Positions 16,423-27,286 of a stretch of 64,000 bases of DNA are shown here, piece after piece. Under the pieces are notes generated by a model. That model saw only the letters and a program-made list of their open reading frames with translations. It was not told the origin of the DNA and made no database searches. The stretch comes from PALSA-129 sp050014595 (lineage in GTDB: Bacteria > Acidobacteriota > Terriglobia > Bryobacterales > Bryobacteraceae): positions 3,950-67,949 of the forward strand of contig JBEKDA010000031.1 of assembly GCA_050014595.1 (NCBI GenBank). The letters are read 5' to 3'. The position numbers and the translations under genes are program-made. Each line of letters opens with the position of its first letter. Positions within the stretch are counted from its first letter, which is position 1.

Positions 16423-17616
16423 GTGGCCCCGCTGACATTTGCGGAAGCGCGCGGAAGGGTGCTGGCGGAAGTGCGCGGCGCGCGGAAGACTCCGGCGACG
16501 GAAGAAGCCGGATTGGACCGGGCGGCGGGACGGGTGCTGGCCGAGGCAGTGGCGGCCGACCGCGATTCGCCCGCGGTGGCGCGCTCGGTGCGCGATGGCT
16601 ATGCGGTGCGCGCGGCGGATTTGCCCGGCGAACTGCGGATCATCGGCGAAGCGCGCGCGGGCGAGCGTTTCACGGGCACGGTGGGGGCGGGGCAGGCGGT
16701 CGAGATCATGACGGGCGCGCCGATTCCGGCGGGCGCGGACGCGGTGGTGATGGTGGAGCACACGCGGCGCGTGGACGGCTGCGTGCAGATCGAACGATCG
16801 GCGGAGGCAAACCAGTTCATTAACCCGCAGGGATGCGAAGCGGCGGCGCACGAGGTGGTGCTCGAGCGAGGCAAGCGCCTGGACTACAGCGACGTGGCGA
16901 TGCTGGCGGCTTTCGGCCGGCCGCGGGTGTTGGTCTATGCGCGGCCGCGGGTGGCGATCATCGCCACGGGCGATGAGATTGTGGAAGTGGACGAGACGCC
17001 GGAGGAATTTCAGATACGCAATTCGAACGCGCGGTCGCTCGCGGCGCAGGTCGAGCGCGCGGGCGGCGTTCCGCAGGTGTTGCCGGTGGCGCGCGACACG
17101 GTGGGGCACACGCGGGAAATCATCGGACGTGGCCTCGAGGCCGATCTGCTGCTGCTTTCGGGCGGCGTTTCGGCGGGGAAGTACGACGTGGTGGAAGAAG
17201 TGCTGGCGGGGTTGGGCGCGGAGTTTTTCTTCGACCGGGTGTTGATCCAGCCGGGGCAACCGCTGGTATTCGGGCGCGCGGGGCAGACCTTCTTCTTCGG
17301 GCTGCCGGGCAATCCGTCGTCAACCATGGTGACGTTTGAAGTGTTTGCGCGAGCGGCGCTGGAGTTGCTGGCGGGGCAGCAAGAGATCGCGTTGCACATG
17401 CCGTTGGCGCGGCTGACGCGGGACTTTCGTCATCGCGCGGGGTTGACTCGTTTTCTGCCGGCGCGATTGAGCGCGGATGGAAGCGAGGTGACGCCGGTGA
17501 GGTGGCATGGCTCCGGCGATGTGCCGGCTCTGACACGCGCCAACGCGTACCTGGTGGCCGACGCCGGCCGCCCCGAGTATGCGAGCGGCGAATTGATCCG
17601 GGTGCTGATGAAATGA
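16423..17616 (+). CDS. moeA: Molybdopterin molybdenumtransferase
   Basis: The enzyme inserts molybdate into adenylylated molybdopterin. Diagnostic stretches are RSVRDGYAVRAADL, IMTGAPIPAGADAVVMVE and LSGGVSAGKYDVVEEVL, then GLPGNPSSTMVTFEVF. It starts at GTG 16423 and has 397 residues, the normal size. Longer starts run into the divergent amidase. No good ribosome-binding site is visible. The stop overlaps the moaC start (ATGA). Confidence 0.93.
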   Translation: MAPLTFAEARGRVLAEVRGARKTPATEEAGLDRAAGRVLAEAVAADRDSPAVARSVRDGYAVRAADLPGELRIIGEARAGERFTGTVGAGQAVEIMTGAPIPAGADAVVMVEHTRRVDGCVQIERSAEANQFINPQGCEAAAHEVVLERGKRLDYSDVAMLAAFGRPRVLVYARPRVAIIATGDEIVEVDETPEEFQIRNSNARSLAAQVERAGGVPQVLPVARDTVGHTREIIGRGLEADLLLLSGGVSAGKYDVVEEVLAGLGAEFFFDRVLIQPGQPLVFGRAGQTFFFGLPGNPSSTMVTFEVFARAALELLAGQQEIALHMPLARLTRDFRHRAGLTRFLPARLSADGSEVTPVRWHGSGDVPALTRANAYLVADAGRPEYASGELIRVLMK

Positions 17617-18080
17617 AAAAACTTTCTCATTATGATGCCGCGGGCAGTCCGCGCATGGTGGATGTCTCGGGCAAAGCGGAGACGCGCCGCAGCGCGCGCG
17701 CCCACGCGTTCGTGAAGATTCGGCCGATGGTGTTGGCGAAGTTGCCGCAGAATCCCAAGGGGAATCCGCTGGAGATCGCGCGCATCGCCGGGATCATGGC
17801 CGCCAAGCGCGCCTCCGAACTGATTCCACTGTGCCATCCACTGATGCTGACGCACGCGGATGTGGCGGTGACGGTGGAGAAGAAGGGCGTGCGGATTACG
17901 GCCAGCGTGGCGACCACGGGGCAGACGGGCGCGGAGATGGAAGCGTTGACGGCCGCGGCGGTGGCGGCGCTGACGGTCTACGATATGGTGAAGGCGCTCG
18001 ATAAAGGAACCGAGATTCAAGACCTTTACCTGCTGGAGAAGACCGGCGGGAAGAGCGGGGATTTCAAAAGGAAGGCATGA
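17613..18080 (+). CDS. moaC: Cyclic pyranopterin monophosphate synthase
   Basis: MoaC catalyses the second step of molybdopterin synthesis. The protein has HYDAAGSPRMVDVSGKAETR, the active-site region IPLCHPLMLTHADV, and ALTVYDMVKALDKG with the conserved Asp/Lys. It has 155 residues from the ATG at 17613. It overlaps moeA by four bases at its start and mog by four bases at its end, so the three genes form a translationally coupled unit. Confidence 0.95.
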   Translation: MKKLSHYDAAGSPRMVDVSGKAETRRSARAHAFVKIRPMVLAKLPQNPKGNPLEIARIAGIMAAKRASELIPLCHPLMLTHADVAVTVEKKGVRITASVATTGQTGAEMEALTAAAVAALTVYDMVKALDKGTEIQDLYLLEKTGGKSGDFKRKA

Positions 18081-18574
18081 CCAACGCAGCGGTTTTGACG
18101 ATCAGCGATTCGGTGAGCGCGGGAACGCGGGCGGACGGGTCCGGGCCGGCGGTGCGTGAACGGCTGGAACAGTTGGGCTGGAACGTCTCAGCGATGGAAG
18201 CGATTCCGGATGAAGCCGGGGAGATCAGCCAGCGGCTGGCGACCTTAGCGGATGGCGGCCAGGTCTCGGCGATCTTCACGACCGGAGGGACCGGGGTGGC
18301 GATGCGGGACGTGACGCCGGAAGCGACGCGGGCCGTTCTGGATCGCGAAATCCCTGGATTTGGGGAGCTGATGCGCGCGAGGGGCTCGCAGGCGACACCG
18401 CTCGCGGCGCTGTCGCGGTCGGTGGCGGGGACGCGCGGAAAGGTACTAATTGTCAACCTTCCGGGATCGCCGAAGGGTGCGGTGGAGTCTTTAAATGCTA
18501 TTGTGGAATTGGTGCCACACGTGCTGGAACTGCTCAGCGGGCAGACCGAACACGTGACTGCGCCGAGGGTGTAA
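18077..18574 (+). CDS. mog: Molybdopterin adenylyltransferase (MoaB/Mog type)
   Basis: The protein activates molybdopterin by adenylylation before MoeA inserts molybdenum. Motifs: VLTISDSVSAGTRADGSGP, TTGGTGVAMRDVTPEAT and NLPGSPKGAVESL. It has 165 residues, the size of MoaB/Mog. MoaB and Mog cannot be told apart with certainty by eye. The other molybdopterin genes (moaA, moaD, moaE) are not in this window. Confidence 0.9.
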   Translation: MTNAAVLTISDSVSAGTRADGSGPAVRERLEQLGWNVSAMEAIPDEAGEISQRLATLADGGQVSAIFTTGGTGVAMRDVTPEATRAVLDREIPGFGELMRARGSQATPLAALSRSVAGTRGKVLIVNLPGSPKGAVESLNAIVELVPHVLELLSGQTEHVTAPRV

Positions 18575-18575
18575 T

Positions 18576-19634
18576 GTGAAGCGACTTCTCTTGTGTGTAT
18601 CCTTGTGCGGAATACTGGTGGCGCAGCAGGAACAGACGACGCTACCCAAAATCGTTACCACGGTTGAAAACGTTTTGGCGCCGGTGACGGTTTACGACCG
18701 TAACAACAACTACGTCCACGGACTGATGCCGGACCAATTCCGGATCTTCGACAACGGCAAGGAGCAGAACATCCACCAGGTGGATGTGACGTTCACGCCG
18801 ATCTCGCTGGTGGTGGCGATCCAGGCGAATGCGCGCGCGGACAAGATTCTGCCGGAAGTCAACAAGATCGGCACCATGCTAAAGCCGATCATGCTGGGGG
18901 ACCAGGGCGAGGCGGCGGTGTTGGCTTTCGATTCGCGGATCCGCACGCTGCAGGATTTCACGCCGGATGCGGACAAGATCACCAAAGCGATTAAAACGAT
19001 TTACGCGGGCAGCACGTCGAGCCGGCTGGTGGATGCGGTGGAGGAAAGCGTCCACATGTTGAAGACGCGGAACAAAGACCGGCGGCGCATCCTGCTGGTG
19101 ATTGGCGAAAGCCGCGATTACGGCAGCGAGGCGCGTGGCCGGGAGACGCTGATCGAACTGCAACTGGCCAACATCACGGCGTACTGGGTGGACATGTCGC
19201 ACCTGCTGGGCACGCTGACCACGCCGACCCCCGATCCGCGGCCGGATAATAGTCCACCGGCCAGCCACCCGCTGCCCGGCGGGGTGCCGTCCACGCCGAC
19301 GACCGTGCAGCAGATGTACGGCACCAACGGCTCAAGCGCGGAGTTCATACCGCTGATGGTGGAGATCTTCAAAGACGTGAAGAACATCTTCAAGACCAGC
19401 CCGGCGGTATTATTCACGCGCGGGACGGGCGGCAACGAATTCAGTTTCTATTCGCAGAAGGGCCTGGAAGCGTCCATCCAGGAAATCAGCGACCAGTTGC
19501 ACAGCGAGTACACCATCAGCTACACGCCGAACAACCAGGCGGAAGGCGGCTTCCACCAGATCTCGGTGGAGGTGATCGGGCACAATTACCGGTGCGATAC
19601 GAGACCGGGATACTGGGTAGCGCCGAAGCCGTAG
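18576..19634 (+). CDS. Secreted VWFA-domain protein, acidobacterial type
   Basis: A short signal peptide (MKRLLLCVSLCGILVAQQE) leads into a conserved entry segment (VTVYDRNNNYVHGLMPDQFR). That is the start of the VWFA-related family repeatedly seen in Acidobacteria. A von Willebrand A-like fold follows (VVAIQANARADK, then VLAFDSRIRTL), and the tail reads YTISYTPNN. The metal-site serines of a standard VWA are not obvious. The GTG start is one base after the mog stop codon. Function is unknown, probably extracellular or periplasmic adhesion or assembly. Confidence 0.85.
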   Translation: MKRLLLCVSLCGILVAQQEQTTLPKIVTTVENVLAPVTVYDRNNNYVHGLMPDQFRIFDNGKEQNIHQVDVTFTPISLVVAIQANARADKILPEVNKIGTMLKPIMLGDQGEAAVLAFDSRIRTLQDFTPDADKITKAIKTIYAGSTSSRLVDAVEESVHMLKTRNKDRRRILLVIGESRDYGSEARGRETLIELQLANITAYWVDMSHLLGTLTTPTPDPRPDNSPPASHPLPGGVPSTPTTVQQMYGTNGSSAEFIPLMVEIFKDVKNIFKTSPAVLFTRGTGGNEFSFYSQKGLEASIQEISDQLHSEYTISYTPNNQAEGGFHQISVEVIGHNYRCDTRPGYWVAPKP

Positions 19635-19695
19635 ACTCAAGGTCCGATGTGGGGCGGCCTATTCAGGCTGCGGGCAAGCGGTACAGGGGCCTACC

Positions 19696-21297
19696 CTAGA
19701 AGACGGTGAGGGGGCGTTGATCCGGTCCGGTGCGAAACGTGCGTGAGCCGGCATCGCCGGGAGGCGACGTCAGCAGGACGGGCTTGAGCAGCACCAGCAC
19801 CTGGTCGCCGGAACTGTCGTGCTCATGCGTGCTGGTGAGCGGCCCCAAGCCCGGTATGCGGGCAAGGCCGGCCAGACCCGCGATGGTGTGACCTTCCTGG
19901 TTGTCCAACAGGCCGGCCACTACCGCCCACTCTCCGAATTTCAGGCGGACGTCTTCCTTGATGGTGCGGTTTGAGATCACCGGAAGGCCGTTGACCGATT
20001 GCCCGGTCAGCACTTTGAACTCCGCGTCGATATCGAGCGAGACTTCCTGGCTGTCATGCACCAGCGTCGTCAGAGTCAGGTTCAATCCGAGATCTTCGAA
20101 AGTGAAGGAGGGAGGCGGCGCGTATGAGCCGGCAACCGTAGTGGTGGTCTGATACCCGGCGGTGACGATGGGATACCGCTCGCCGACGTGAAAGGTGGCC
20201 TTCTGGCCGCTCACGGAGCGGATCACACTATCGAGGAGCAAATTGCCGGAGGACTGCGACATCTGAGCCACCAACGAGGCGTTGGTGATGCCGATGCCGA
20301 TCAGGCTCTTGCCCGCGCCGAAAGTGAGCAGCCCGGAGATGCTGGTGGGGAGCGACGCGAGGTTGTGGAAGGCGGTGGTCAGGGCGTTGAACGAAAAGAC
20401 CTGCGGGAAGTCGATGCCGTAGGTGACCATGTCGTTCCGGCTCACTTCCAGAAACTGCATCTCGATGGCGACTTGCGCGCGGGGCCGCGCCAGCTCCTCG
20501 AAGAGCGCCTGCGCGGGCAGCACTTTCGAAATGCGGTCGCGCATCACCACGGTGTTGGTGGAGGTTTGCCAGTAAATTTTCTCGATGCCCATGGACTGCT
20601 GCACGTCGCGGATGGTCTCGGTGAAATCCTGCTGCACGACGGCTTCCGGAACCCTCACCAACACCGTGACGGTGGGCTCTACCGCGGTGCGCTTCTGGAC
20701 CGTGTCCTGAACCGCCATGAAGAGCTTGTCGCTCAAGGGAACGATGAAAGAGCCGGTGGCGGCCTCCAGGCCGTGCAGCGCGTCACGGTAATCGACGTCG
20801 TCCATGCGGAAGCGGATGGGGCTTTTCTTATCGAAATCCGAATCGAAGACGCACTCCAGGCCCCACTCTTTGGCCATCTTTTCAAACAGCTCCTGGCGGT
20901 TGCCGAGCAGGTCGAAGCTCTTGCGGCCGGCGGTGGCGGCTAATTCGGTGGGCGGCAAGGGACGGTTGGCTTCGGCCAGAACCAGCGGCGAGGGCTCATC
21001 GAAGTGAGGCGCTTCGGTCAACTCCGTCATTTCCTTATCGAGGTCGGCGGGCTGGGGAATGCCGGGCTGGGGTTTGGCCTCCATGGCCGCGCGCGAACGC
21101 ACTGCCTGGCTGCGCAGCCAATAGGTCTTATTCTTGGGGTCCAAGGCGGCGGCTTGGGAATACAGCAGGTAGGCCTGACTCATATGGCCGGCCTTTTCGG
21201 CGGCGCGTCCCTGTTCGTACAGGTCCCAGGCCGCAGGGTCGTCGGCCAGAAGGCAGCCGGCCATCAACAACCCGACCAGGGACACACGTAGCCGCAC
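19696..21297 (-). CDS. Secretin-family protein with TPR-like N-terminus
   Basis: The 533-residue protein has a signal peptide (MRLRVSLVGLLMAGCLLAD) and a TPR-like repeat (about 25-65: AYLLYSQAAALDPKNKTYWL). An STN/secretin-N region follows, then a C-terminal secretin domain (ISNRTIKEDVRLKFGEWAVV, then LARIPGLGPLTS). It is expected to be an outer-membrane ring or pilus-associated protein. This architecture is common in Acidobacteria and distinct from the CpaC-like secretin at 3536. No secretion ATPase is nearby. Confidence 0.82.
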   Translation of the reverse strand: MRLRVSLVGLLMAGCLLADDPAAWDLYEQGRAAEKAGHMSQAYLLYSQAAALDPKNKTYWLRSQAVRSRAAMEAKPQPGIPQPADLDKEMTELTEAPHFDEPSPLVLAEANRPLPPTELAATAGRKSFDLLGNRQELFEKMAKEWGLECVFDSDFDKKSPIRFRMDDVDYRDALHGLEAATGSFIVPLSDKLFMAVQDTVQKRTAVEPTVTVLVRVPEAVVQQDFTETIRDVQQSMGIEKIYWQTSTNTVVMRDRISKVLPAQALFEELARPRAQVAIEMQFLEVSRNDMVTYGIDFPQVFSFNALTTAFHNLASLPTSISGLLTFGAGKSLIGIGITNASLVAQMSQSSGNLLLDSVIRSVSGQKATFHVGERYPIVTAGYQTTTTVAGSYAPPPSFTFEDLGLNLTLTTLVHDSQEVSLDIDAEFKVLTGQSVNGLPVISNRTIKEDVRLKFGEWAVVAGLLDNQEGHTIAGLAGLARIPGLGPLTSTHEHDSSGDQVLVLLKPVLLTSPPGDAGSRTFRTGPDQRPLTVF

Positions 21298-21369
21298 AAT
21301 TTATTGACGAAAAGGCCGGCTGGCGCGTGCAGGCCATTTGATTTGTGCGAATCTGGGTAAGGAATCGGC

Positions 21370-22434
21370 ATGCAAAACCTGCGGCGTCTGCTGGAAAGAA
21401 ACCCGATGGAAATGGTGTGGCCGGTAGTGATCTTCGCCGTCACGTTTGCCGTCGGGTGGCTGATCCGCGCGGCCGTGCTGCGGGCGTTGCGCGCCTGGAC
21501 CGCGCGCCGCCAGAGCCGCGCCGGCAGGGTTCTGAACAACGCGCTGCGCGGTCCCATGCTGATCTGGTGCGTGATCCTGGGAGTGCACATCGCGCTCGAA
21601 CTCTCCGGCCTGCCGGCGCGGTACACGGGATGGGCGGCCCGGGGGCTGCTGGCGCTCTGGATTATCTCCCTGACGATCATGTTTATGCGAGTGGCGGGAG
21701 ACCTGGTGCACGACTACGGGGACCGCGTGCCGGGGGCGCTTCCGGTGACCACTTTGAGCGAAAGCCTGGCGAAGGTGGCGGTGCTGCTGCTTGGGCTGGT
21801 GCTGCTGCTCAAGGACGCGCTCAACGTCGAGGTGACCCCCCTCCTGACGGCCTTGGGCGTGGGGGGACTGGCGGTCGCACTGGCGCTGCAAGACACGCTT
21901 TCGAACCTCTTCGCGGGAGTCTACGTGGCAATGGCGGGGCAGATCCGGCTGGGCGACTACATCAAGCTGAACACGGGCGAAGAGGGTTACGTGACTGATA
22001 TCGGATGGCGCAGCACCACCATGCGCGCGCTGGCCAACAACGTGATCCTGGTGCCCAACAGCAAGCTGGGGCAGGCCATCGTGACGAACTACCACCTGCC
22101 CGCACGCCAGATGTCGGCGTCGCTGCAGGTGGGGGTGAGTTACGCGAGCGATCCCGACCATATCGAGCGGGTGCTGCTGGAAACCGCGCGGCAAGGCGCG
22201 GGCGAAATCGCGGGGATGCTGGCGGAGCCGGCGCCAACGGTCGCATTCGACCCGGGCTTCGGCGAATCGGCCCTGCTGTTCACGGTGAATTTCCAGGTGG
22301 CGGAATTCGCCGACCAGTTCAGCGTGCGCAATGAATTGCGCAAGCGGCTGGCACGCCGGTTCCGCGAAGAAGGCATCGAGATTCCCTTCCCCACGCGCAC
22401 GGTGCGCTGGGAGCGGCCCGGCGCGCCACTCTAG
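21370..22434 (+). CDS. MscS-family mechanosensitive channel
   Basis: The pore helix and beta-domain are unmistakable: GGLAVALALQDTLSNLFAGV, then YIKLNTGEEGYVTDIGWRST and NVILVPNSKLGQAIVTNY. Four hydrophobic helices precede the pore. The channel opens under membrane tension to release solutes on osmotic downshock. At 354 residues it is a short MscS-type channel. It is divergent from the secretin gene, with 72 bp between the starts. Confidence 0.9.
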   Translation: MQNLRRLLERNPMEMVWPVVIFAVTFAVGWLIRAAVLRALRAWTARRQSRAGRVLNNALRGPMLIWCVILGVHIALELSGLPARYTGWAARGLLALWIISLTIMFMRVAGDLVHDYGDRVPGALPVTTLSESLAKVAVLLLGLVLLLKDALNVEVTPLLTALGVGGLAVALALQDTLSNLFAGVYVAMAGQIRLGDYIKLNTGEEGYVTDIGWRSTTMRALANNVILVPNSKLGQAIVTNYHLPARQMSASLQVGVSYASDPDHIERVLLETARQGAGEIAGMLAEPAPTVAFDPGFGESALLFTVNFQVAEFADQFSVRNELRKRLARRFREEGIEIPFPTRTVRWERPGAPL

Positions 22435-22617
22435 TCGGGCCCGCGCCTTGTAATAATAGGGCCCGCCCCACTTTCCTCGAACCGTCCGGGCGTGGTATAT
22501 TTGGAGCGCGTTTGATAGCTTCCGCGAATCCGGTAGAGAGTTTCTTGAGCGACGGCTGCATTTCCCCGCTTTTGTTTCCTCTTCGATGAGCCCGGCGTCA
22601 ATCAGCAGGAGGAGTGA

Positions 22618-22971
22618 ATGAAGAAGATTTTCGTGGGCAACCTCGATTTTCAGGCAACTGAAGAGGCGGTGCGCGGCCTGTTCGAGCAGTACGGCCAGGT
22701 CAGCAGCGCGCACATTATGACGGATCGCGATACCGGCCGTTCGCGCGGGTTTGCCTTCGTCGAAATGGACAACGAAACGGAAGCGGACCAGGCGATTACC
22801 GCGCTCAACGGGTTCACGATGGGGGGACGCGCGCTGAATGTGAATGAAGCGCGGCCCAAACCGGATCGCGGATTCGGCGGCGGCGGTGGCGGGGGCGGCC
22901 GTCCCGGCGGGGGCGGCCGGCGTCCCGGCGGCGGTGGTGGTGGCGGTGGCCGGCGCGAACCGCGCTGGTAA
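22618..22971 (+). CDS. RRM-domain RNA-binding protein with Gly-rich tail
   Basis: RNP2 is KKIFVGNLDF and RNP1 is SRGFAFVEM, so residues 1-80 form one RNA recognition motif. The tail (about 82-117) is almost only Gly, Arg and Pro, as in cold-inducible bacterial RRM proteins. A strong ribosome-binding site (AGGAGGAGTG) touches the start. The roughly 180-base leader after the MscS gene contains two copies of GGGCCCGC (22438-22445 and 22465-22472) flanking an AT-rich stretch. The gene ends one base from the end of the convergent rpoD. Confidence 0.9.
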   Translation: MKKIFVGNLDFQATEEAVRGLFEQYGQVSSAHIMTDRDTGRSRGFAFVEMDNETEADQAITALNGFTMGGRALNVNEARPKPDRGFGGGGGGGGRPGGGGRRPGGGGGGGGRREPRW

Positions 22972-22972
22972 G

Positions 22973-24655
<1,683 letters not shown>

Positions 24656-24679
24656 CGAAGCCCCGTAACTCCCAGCGAG

Positions 24680-24698
24680 AATAATCGAAATTATTGTA
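24680..24698 (-). promoter_or_regulatory. Putative rpoD promoter -10 with overlapping palindrome
   Basis: On the minus strand TACAAT (24693-24698) is followed directly by a perfect 6-bp inverted repeat around a 4-base loop (24680-24695: AATAAT, TTCG, ATTATT). The palindrome overlaps the -10 box and the expected transcription start. It could be an operator or a 5' hairpin. No good -35 is seen 17 bases upstream. TACAAT also occurs ahead of recA, tatA and the MFS gene. Confidence 0.45.
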
Positions 24699-24742
24699 CA
24701 CCACGGCGCGATGCCGAATTGAGAGAGGTCCGCTTCACGGTA

Positions 24743-26578
24743 CTACTCTCCCGGAACGTCGGCCTGCTGTAGCTTCTGCCTGAGGCGTTCGGCCTCCGCC
24801 GGGTCGCCGCCGCGTTCGGCCCGGTCAAGGCGCGCCTTCAAGTAGGCGCGATACTTCTGTACGCCGTCCTTCTGCGCGACGCGGAACGCTTCTTTGATAT
24901 CGCCATCGCGCTCCGCTTGCTTGACTCGCGCCTGCAATTCCGAACTGCGGGTCTCGTCGCTGAGGCGGCGCAGGCTTTCCAGGCACTGGCGTCCATATCC
25001 CAGCGTGATCGCCCGGCCCTCCATTTCTTCGGAGAGAATGGCATCCGCCAGCGCGCTTTGGTCCTCCGGCTCCAGGCGGCTGCTCACCGCGTCGAAGGTG
25101 AGCGCGGCGCCGCTGGAGTGCACGCCCAGCACCGCCTGGTAAATGCGGCGCGTGGCCAGGCGGTCCAGGATGTCGAGCTTTTCCAGATCGGCGAGAAGCT
25201 GTTCGCGGCCCTCCACATCGGAAAGGAGCACGCTCAGCAGCCCTTTTTCGTCGACGCGCACGGGCTCCTTGGGCCGCTCGATGGTGTTTTCCCGGCGATC
25301 GGCGACGGTCTTGCGAAAGCTGTCGAGCACCAATCCGCGATCCACCCCGATGTAGCCAGCCACATCGTTGGCGATCGCCATGCGCTCCAGCCGGTCGGGA
25401 ATGCGCTGCACCGCCGGCAGCAGAAACTTGAGAACCTCCACGACGCCTTCGCTGGTCTTGGTGTCGAACCTGGCGCGCGCCCGGTCCGCCAGCCAATAGA
25501 AGTAACCCTTGGCTCGATCGAGCTGTTGCTGGTAAGCCGCCGCGCCGCGCTCCTTGCAGTACTCGTCGGGGTCCAGATCGGCGTCCAGTTGCAGAATGCG
25601 GACCTGCAGGCCCTCATCCAGCAGCAGGCTGATGGAGCGTTCCGCGGCTTTGGCGCCGGCCGCGTCGGGGTCGAAGTTGACGATAATCTTTTCGGTATGA
25701 CGCTTGAGCGCCCGCACCTGGTCCTGGGTGAGCGCGGTCCCGCAACTGGCCACCACCGGGCGGAAGCCCGCCGCGGTGACGCCGATGGCGTCCATGTAGC
25801 CTTCCACCAGCACCGCGCGCTCTTCCTTGCGGATGGCTTCCCTGGCGCGATGGAGGTTGTACAACACGTGACTCTTTTTATATATCGGCGTTTCCGGCGA
25901 ATTCAGGTACTTGGGAATGTCGTCGTCGGCCAGCGCGCGGCCTCCGAATCCGATAATTTTGCCCGATTCGCTATGGATGGGAAACATGAGGCGGTTGCGG
26001 AAATAATCGTAGAAGCTGCCGTCATCGCGCCGGCGCACCAGCCCAGAGGGTTCCATCTGCGCCGCGGTGAAGCCACGCTGCTCGAGCAGACGAAGCAGAG
26101 CGCGCCCGTTGCGATCGGAATAGCCGAGGCCGAACTGCTCGGTGGTTTCGGGCCGCACGCCGCGGCGGGCCAGATAGGCGCGCGCGATTTCGCCGGAAGC
26201 GCCGGCCAGGCCGGCGCGGAAATTCTCCTGCGCCAGTTCGTGCATCTGGTAGAGGGCTTCGCGCTGGCGGGAATCCTCATCGGCATACTGCGAGCGCTTG
26301 GGCATGGGAATGCCGTTGCGCTCGGCCAGGCTCTTGAGCGCCTCGTAAAAGCTCAGGCCTTCGAGTTCCATGACGAACCGCACCACGTCGCCCTTGGCCT
26401 GGCAGCCGAAGCAGTAGTAGAACTGCCGGGTGGCGTGGACCGAAAAAGAAGGAGTCTTCTCCTGGTGGAACGGGCAGAGGCCGGAATAGCGGTAGGCGCC
26501 GGTCTTGCGGAGCCGGACTTTTTCGCCGATGACGCCGACAATATCGACGCGCGATTTCAGTTCCTCGACGAAGTCCAT
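24743..26578 (-). CDS. dnaG: DNA primase
   Basis: DnaG makes RNA primers for replication. The N-terminal zinc finger reads CPFHQEKTPSFSVHA, then YYCFGCQAKGD. The catalytic core has FGGRALADDDIPKYLNSPET and a TOPRIM domain (LVEGYMDAIGVTAAG, then VNFDPDAAGAKAAERS). The C-terminal helicase-binding part is degenerate, as usual. I chose the ATG at 26578 (MDFVEELKSRVDIV), which fits family starts. An ATG at 26602 would add eight residues. Confidence 0.95.
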   Translation of the reverse strand: MDFVEELKSRVDIVGVIGEKVRLRKTGAYRYSGLCPFHQEKTPSFSVHATRQFYYCFGCQAKGDVVRFVMELEGLSFYEALKSLAERNGIPMPKRSQYADEDSRQREALYQMHELAQENFRAGLAGASGEIARAYLARRGVRPETTEQFGLGYSDRNGRALLRLLEQRGFTAAQMEPSGLVRRRDDGSFYDYFRNRLMFPIHSESGKIIGFGGRALADDDIPKYLNSPETPIYKKSHVLYNLHRAREAIRKEERAVLVEGYMDAIGVTAAGFRPVVASCGTALTQDQVRALKRHTEKIIVNFDPDAAGAKAAERSISLLLDEGLQVRILQLDADLDPDEYCKERGAAAYQQQLDRAKGYFYWLADRARARFDTKTSEGVVEVLKFLLPAVQRIPDRLERMAIANDVAGYIGVDRGLVLDSFRKTVADRRENTIERPKEPVRVDEKGLLSVLLSDVEGREQLLADLEKLDILDRLATRRIYQAVLGVHSSGAALTFDAVSSRLEPEDQSALADAILSEEMEGRAITLGYGRQCLESLRRLSDETRSSELQARVKQAERDGDIKEAFRVAQKDGVQKYRAYLKARLDRAERGGDPAEAERLRQKLQQADVPGE

Positions 26579-26683
26579 GGCCCCTGGTTCATTATCCCGC
26601 ATTGTGCCAATCGGTACCGGTGACAGATTCGGCTTAACCGACGATAGCTTGACCGCAGCGGCCCCGCCCTCGACACTTCAGTC

Positions 26684-26908
26684 ATGCTCGGCAGCATTCT
26701 TCACCATTTGAGCGCCTACGCGCGGGTACTCACCGCAGTGATGCCGTTTCTATTGGCCATCACGATCCGGTTCCTCTATGGGAAGAACCGGGTGACACAG
26801 GTGCTGTTGTCGATCAGCAGCATGTGGTTCGCCGTCAATGTTTTGCTGGCGCCGTATTCGGCCGGGATGCAGCGGGACATCGCGCATGTGTGGGCCTGGT
26901 TCCGGTAA
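26684..26908 (+). CDS. Small two-helix membrane protein, unknown
   Basis: The 74-residue protein has two hydrophobic segments (about 12-30, VLTAVMPFLLAITIRFLYG, and about 38-57, VLLSISSMWFAVNVLL) joined by a short basic loop (KNRVTQ). I do not recognise it. It is divergent from dnaG and 48 bp upstream of the tatA-like gene on the same strand. Coding potential is supported by length and hydrophobic pattern only. Confidence 0.5.
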   Translation: MLGSILHHLSAYARVLTAVMPFLLAITIRFLYGKNRVTQVLLSISSMWFAVNVLLAPYSAGMQRDIAHVWAWFR

Positions 26909-26956
26909 GCCAAACGGGCATGCGATCCGCTACAATGATAGTGAGAAGGAGGCCGT

Positions 26957-27142
26957 ATGGAACCCACTGGCATCCAAGCCGCCGGTTTTTTCGGTCTGGG
27001 CGGACCTGAGGTAGCTGCACTTTGCGTGCTGGCCGTGCTGTTGTTTGGCGGCAAGAAGGTTGGTGAACTCGGGAAAGGTCTGGGCGAAGGGATCCGCAAC
27101 TTCAAGACTGCCTTGAAGGGCGACGAAGAAGAGAAGAAGTAG
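26957..27142 (+). CDS. tatA: Twin-arginine translocase TatA/E subunit
   Basis: The 61-residue protein has a short N-terminal hydrophobic helix, the hinge FGGKKVGELGKGLGEGIRNF and an acidic, lysine-rich tail, which is the TatA pattern. It forms the pore-building component that exports folded proteins. The N-terminus is about ten residues longer than usual (MEPTGIQAAGFFGLGGPE). A strong ribosome-binding site (AAGGAGG at 26946-26952) precedes the ATG. No tatB or tatC is adjacent. Confidence 0.9.
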   Translation: MEPTGIQAAGFFGLGGPEVAALCVLAVLLFGGKKVGELGKGLGEGIRNFKTALKGDEEEKK

Positions 27143-27215
27143 GAAACTGGCTTCGAGAACAGCCCGCAAGTGGGGCTGGGTCCAGCTCGGCTTCAAGAGA
27201 TCCAATCCAAGAAAG

Positions 27216-27252
27216 AAAGCCCCGCAGGTCCCGAAGGGCCTTGCGGGGTTTT
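27216..27252. terminator. Bidirectional intrinsic terminator between tatA and HU
   Basis: A 17-bp stem (27216-27232 with 27236-27252, three G-T type pairs, loop GAA) is followed on the + strand by TTTTGATTTTT and on the - strand by CTTTCTTTC. It separates the convergent tatA and HU genes and should stop transcription from both sides. Confidence 0.8.
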
Positions 27253-27286
27253 GATTTTTCCGGCGGACAGCCGCGTCCGCGCGAAA

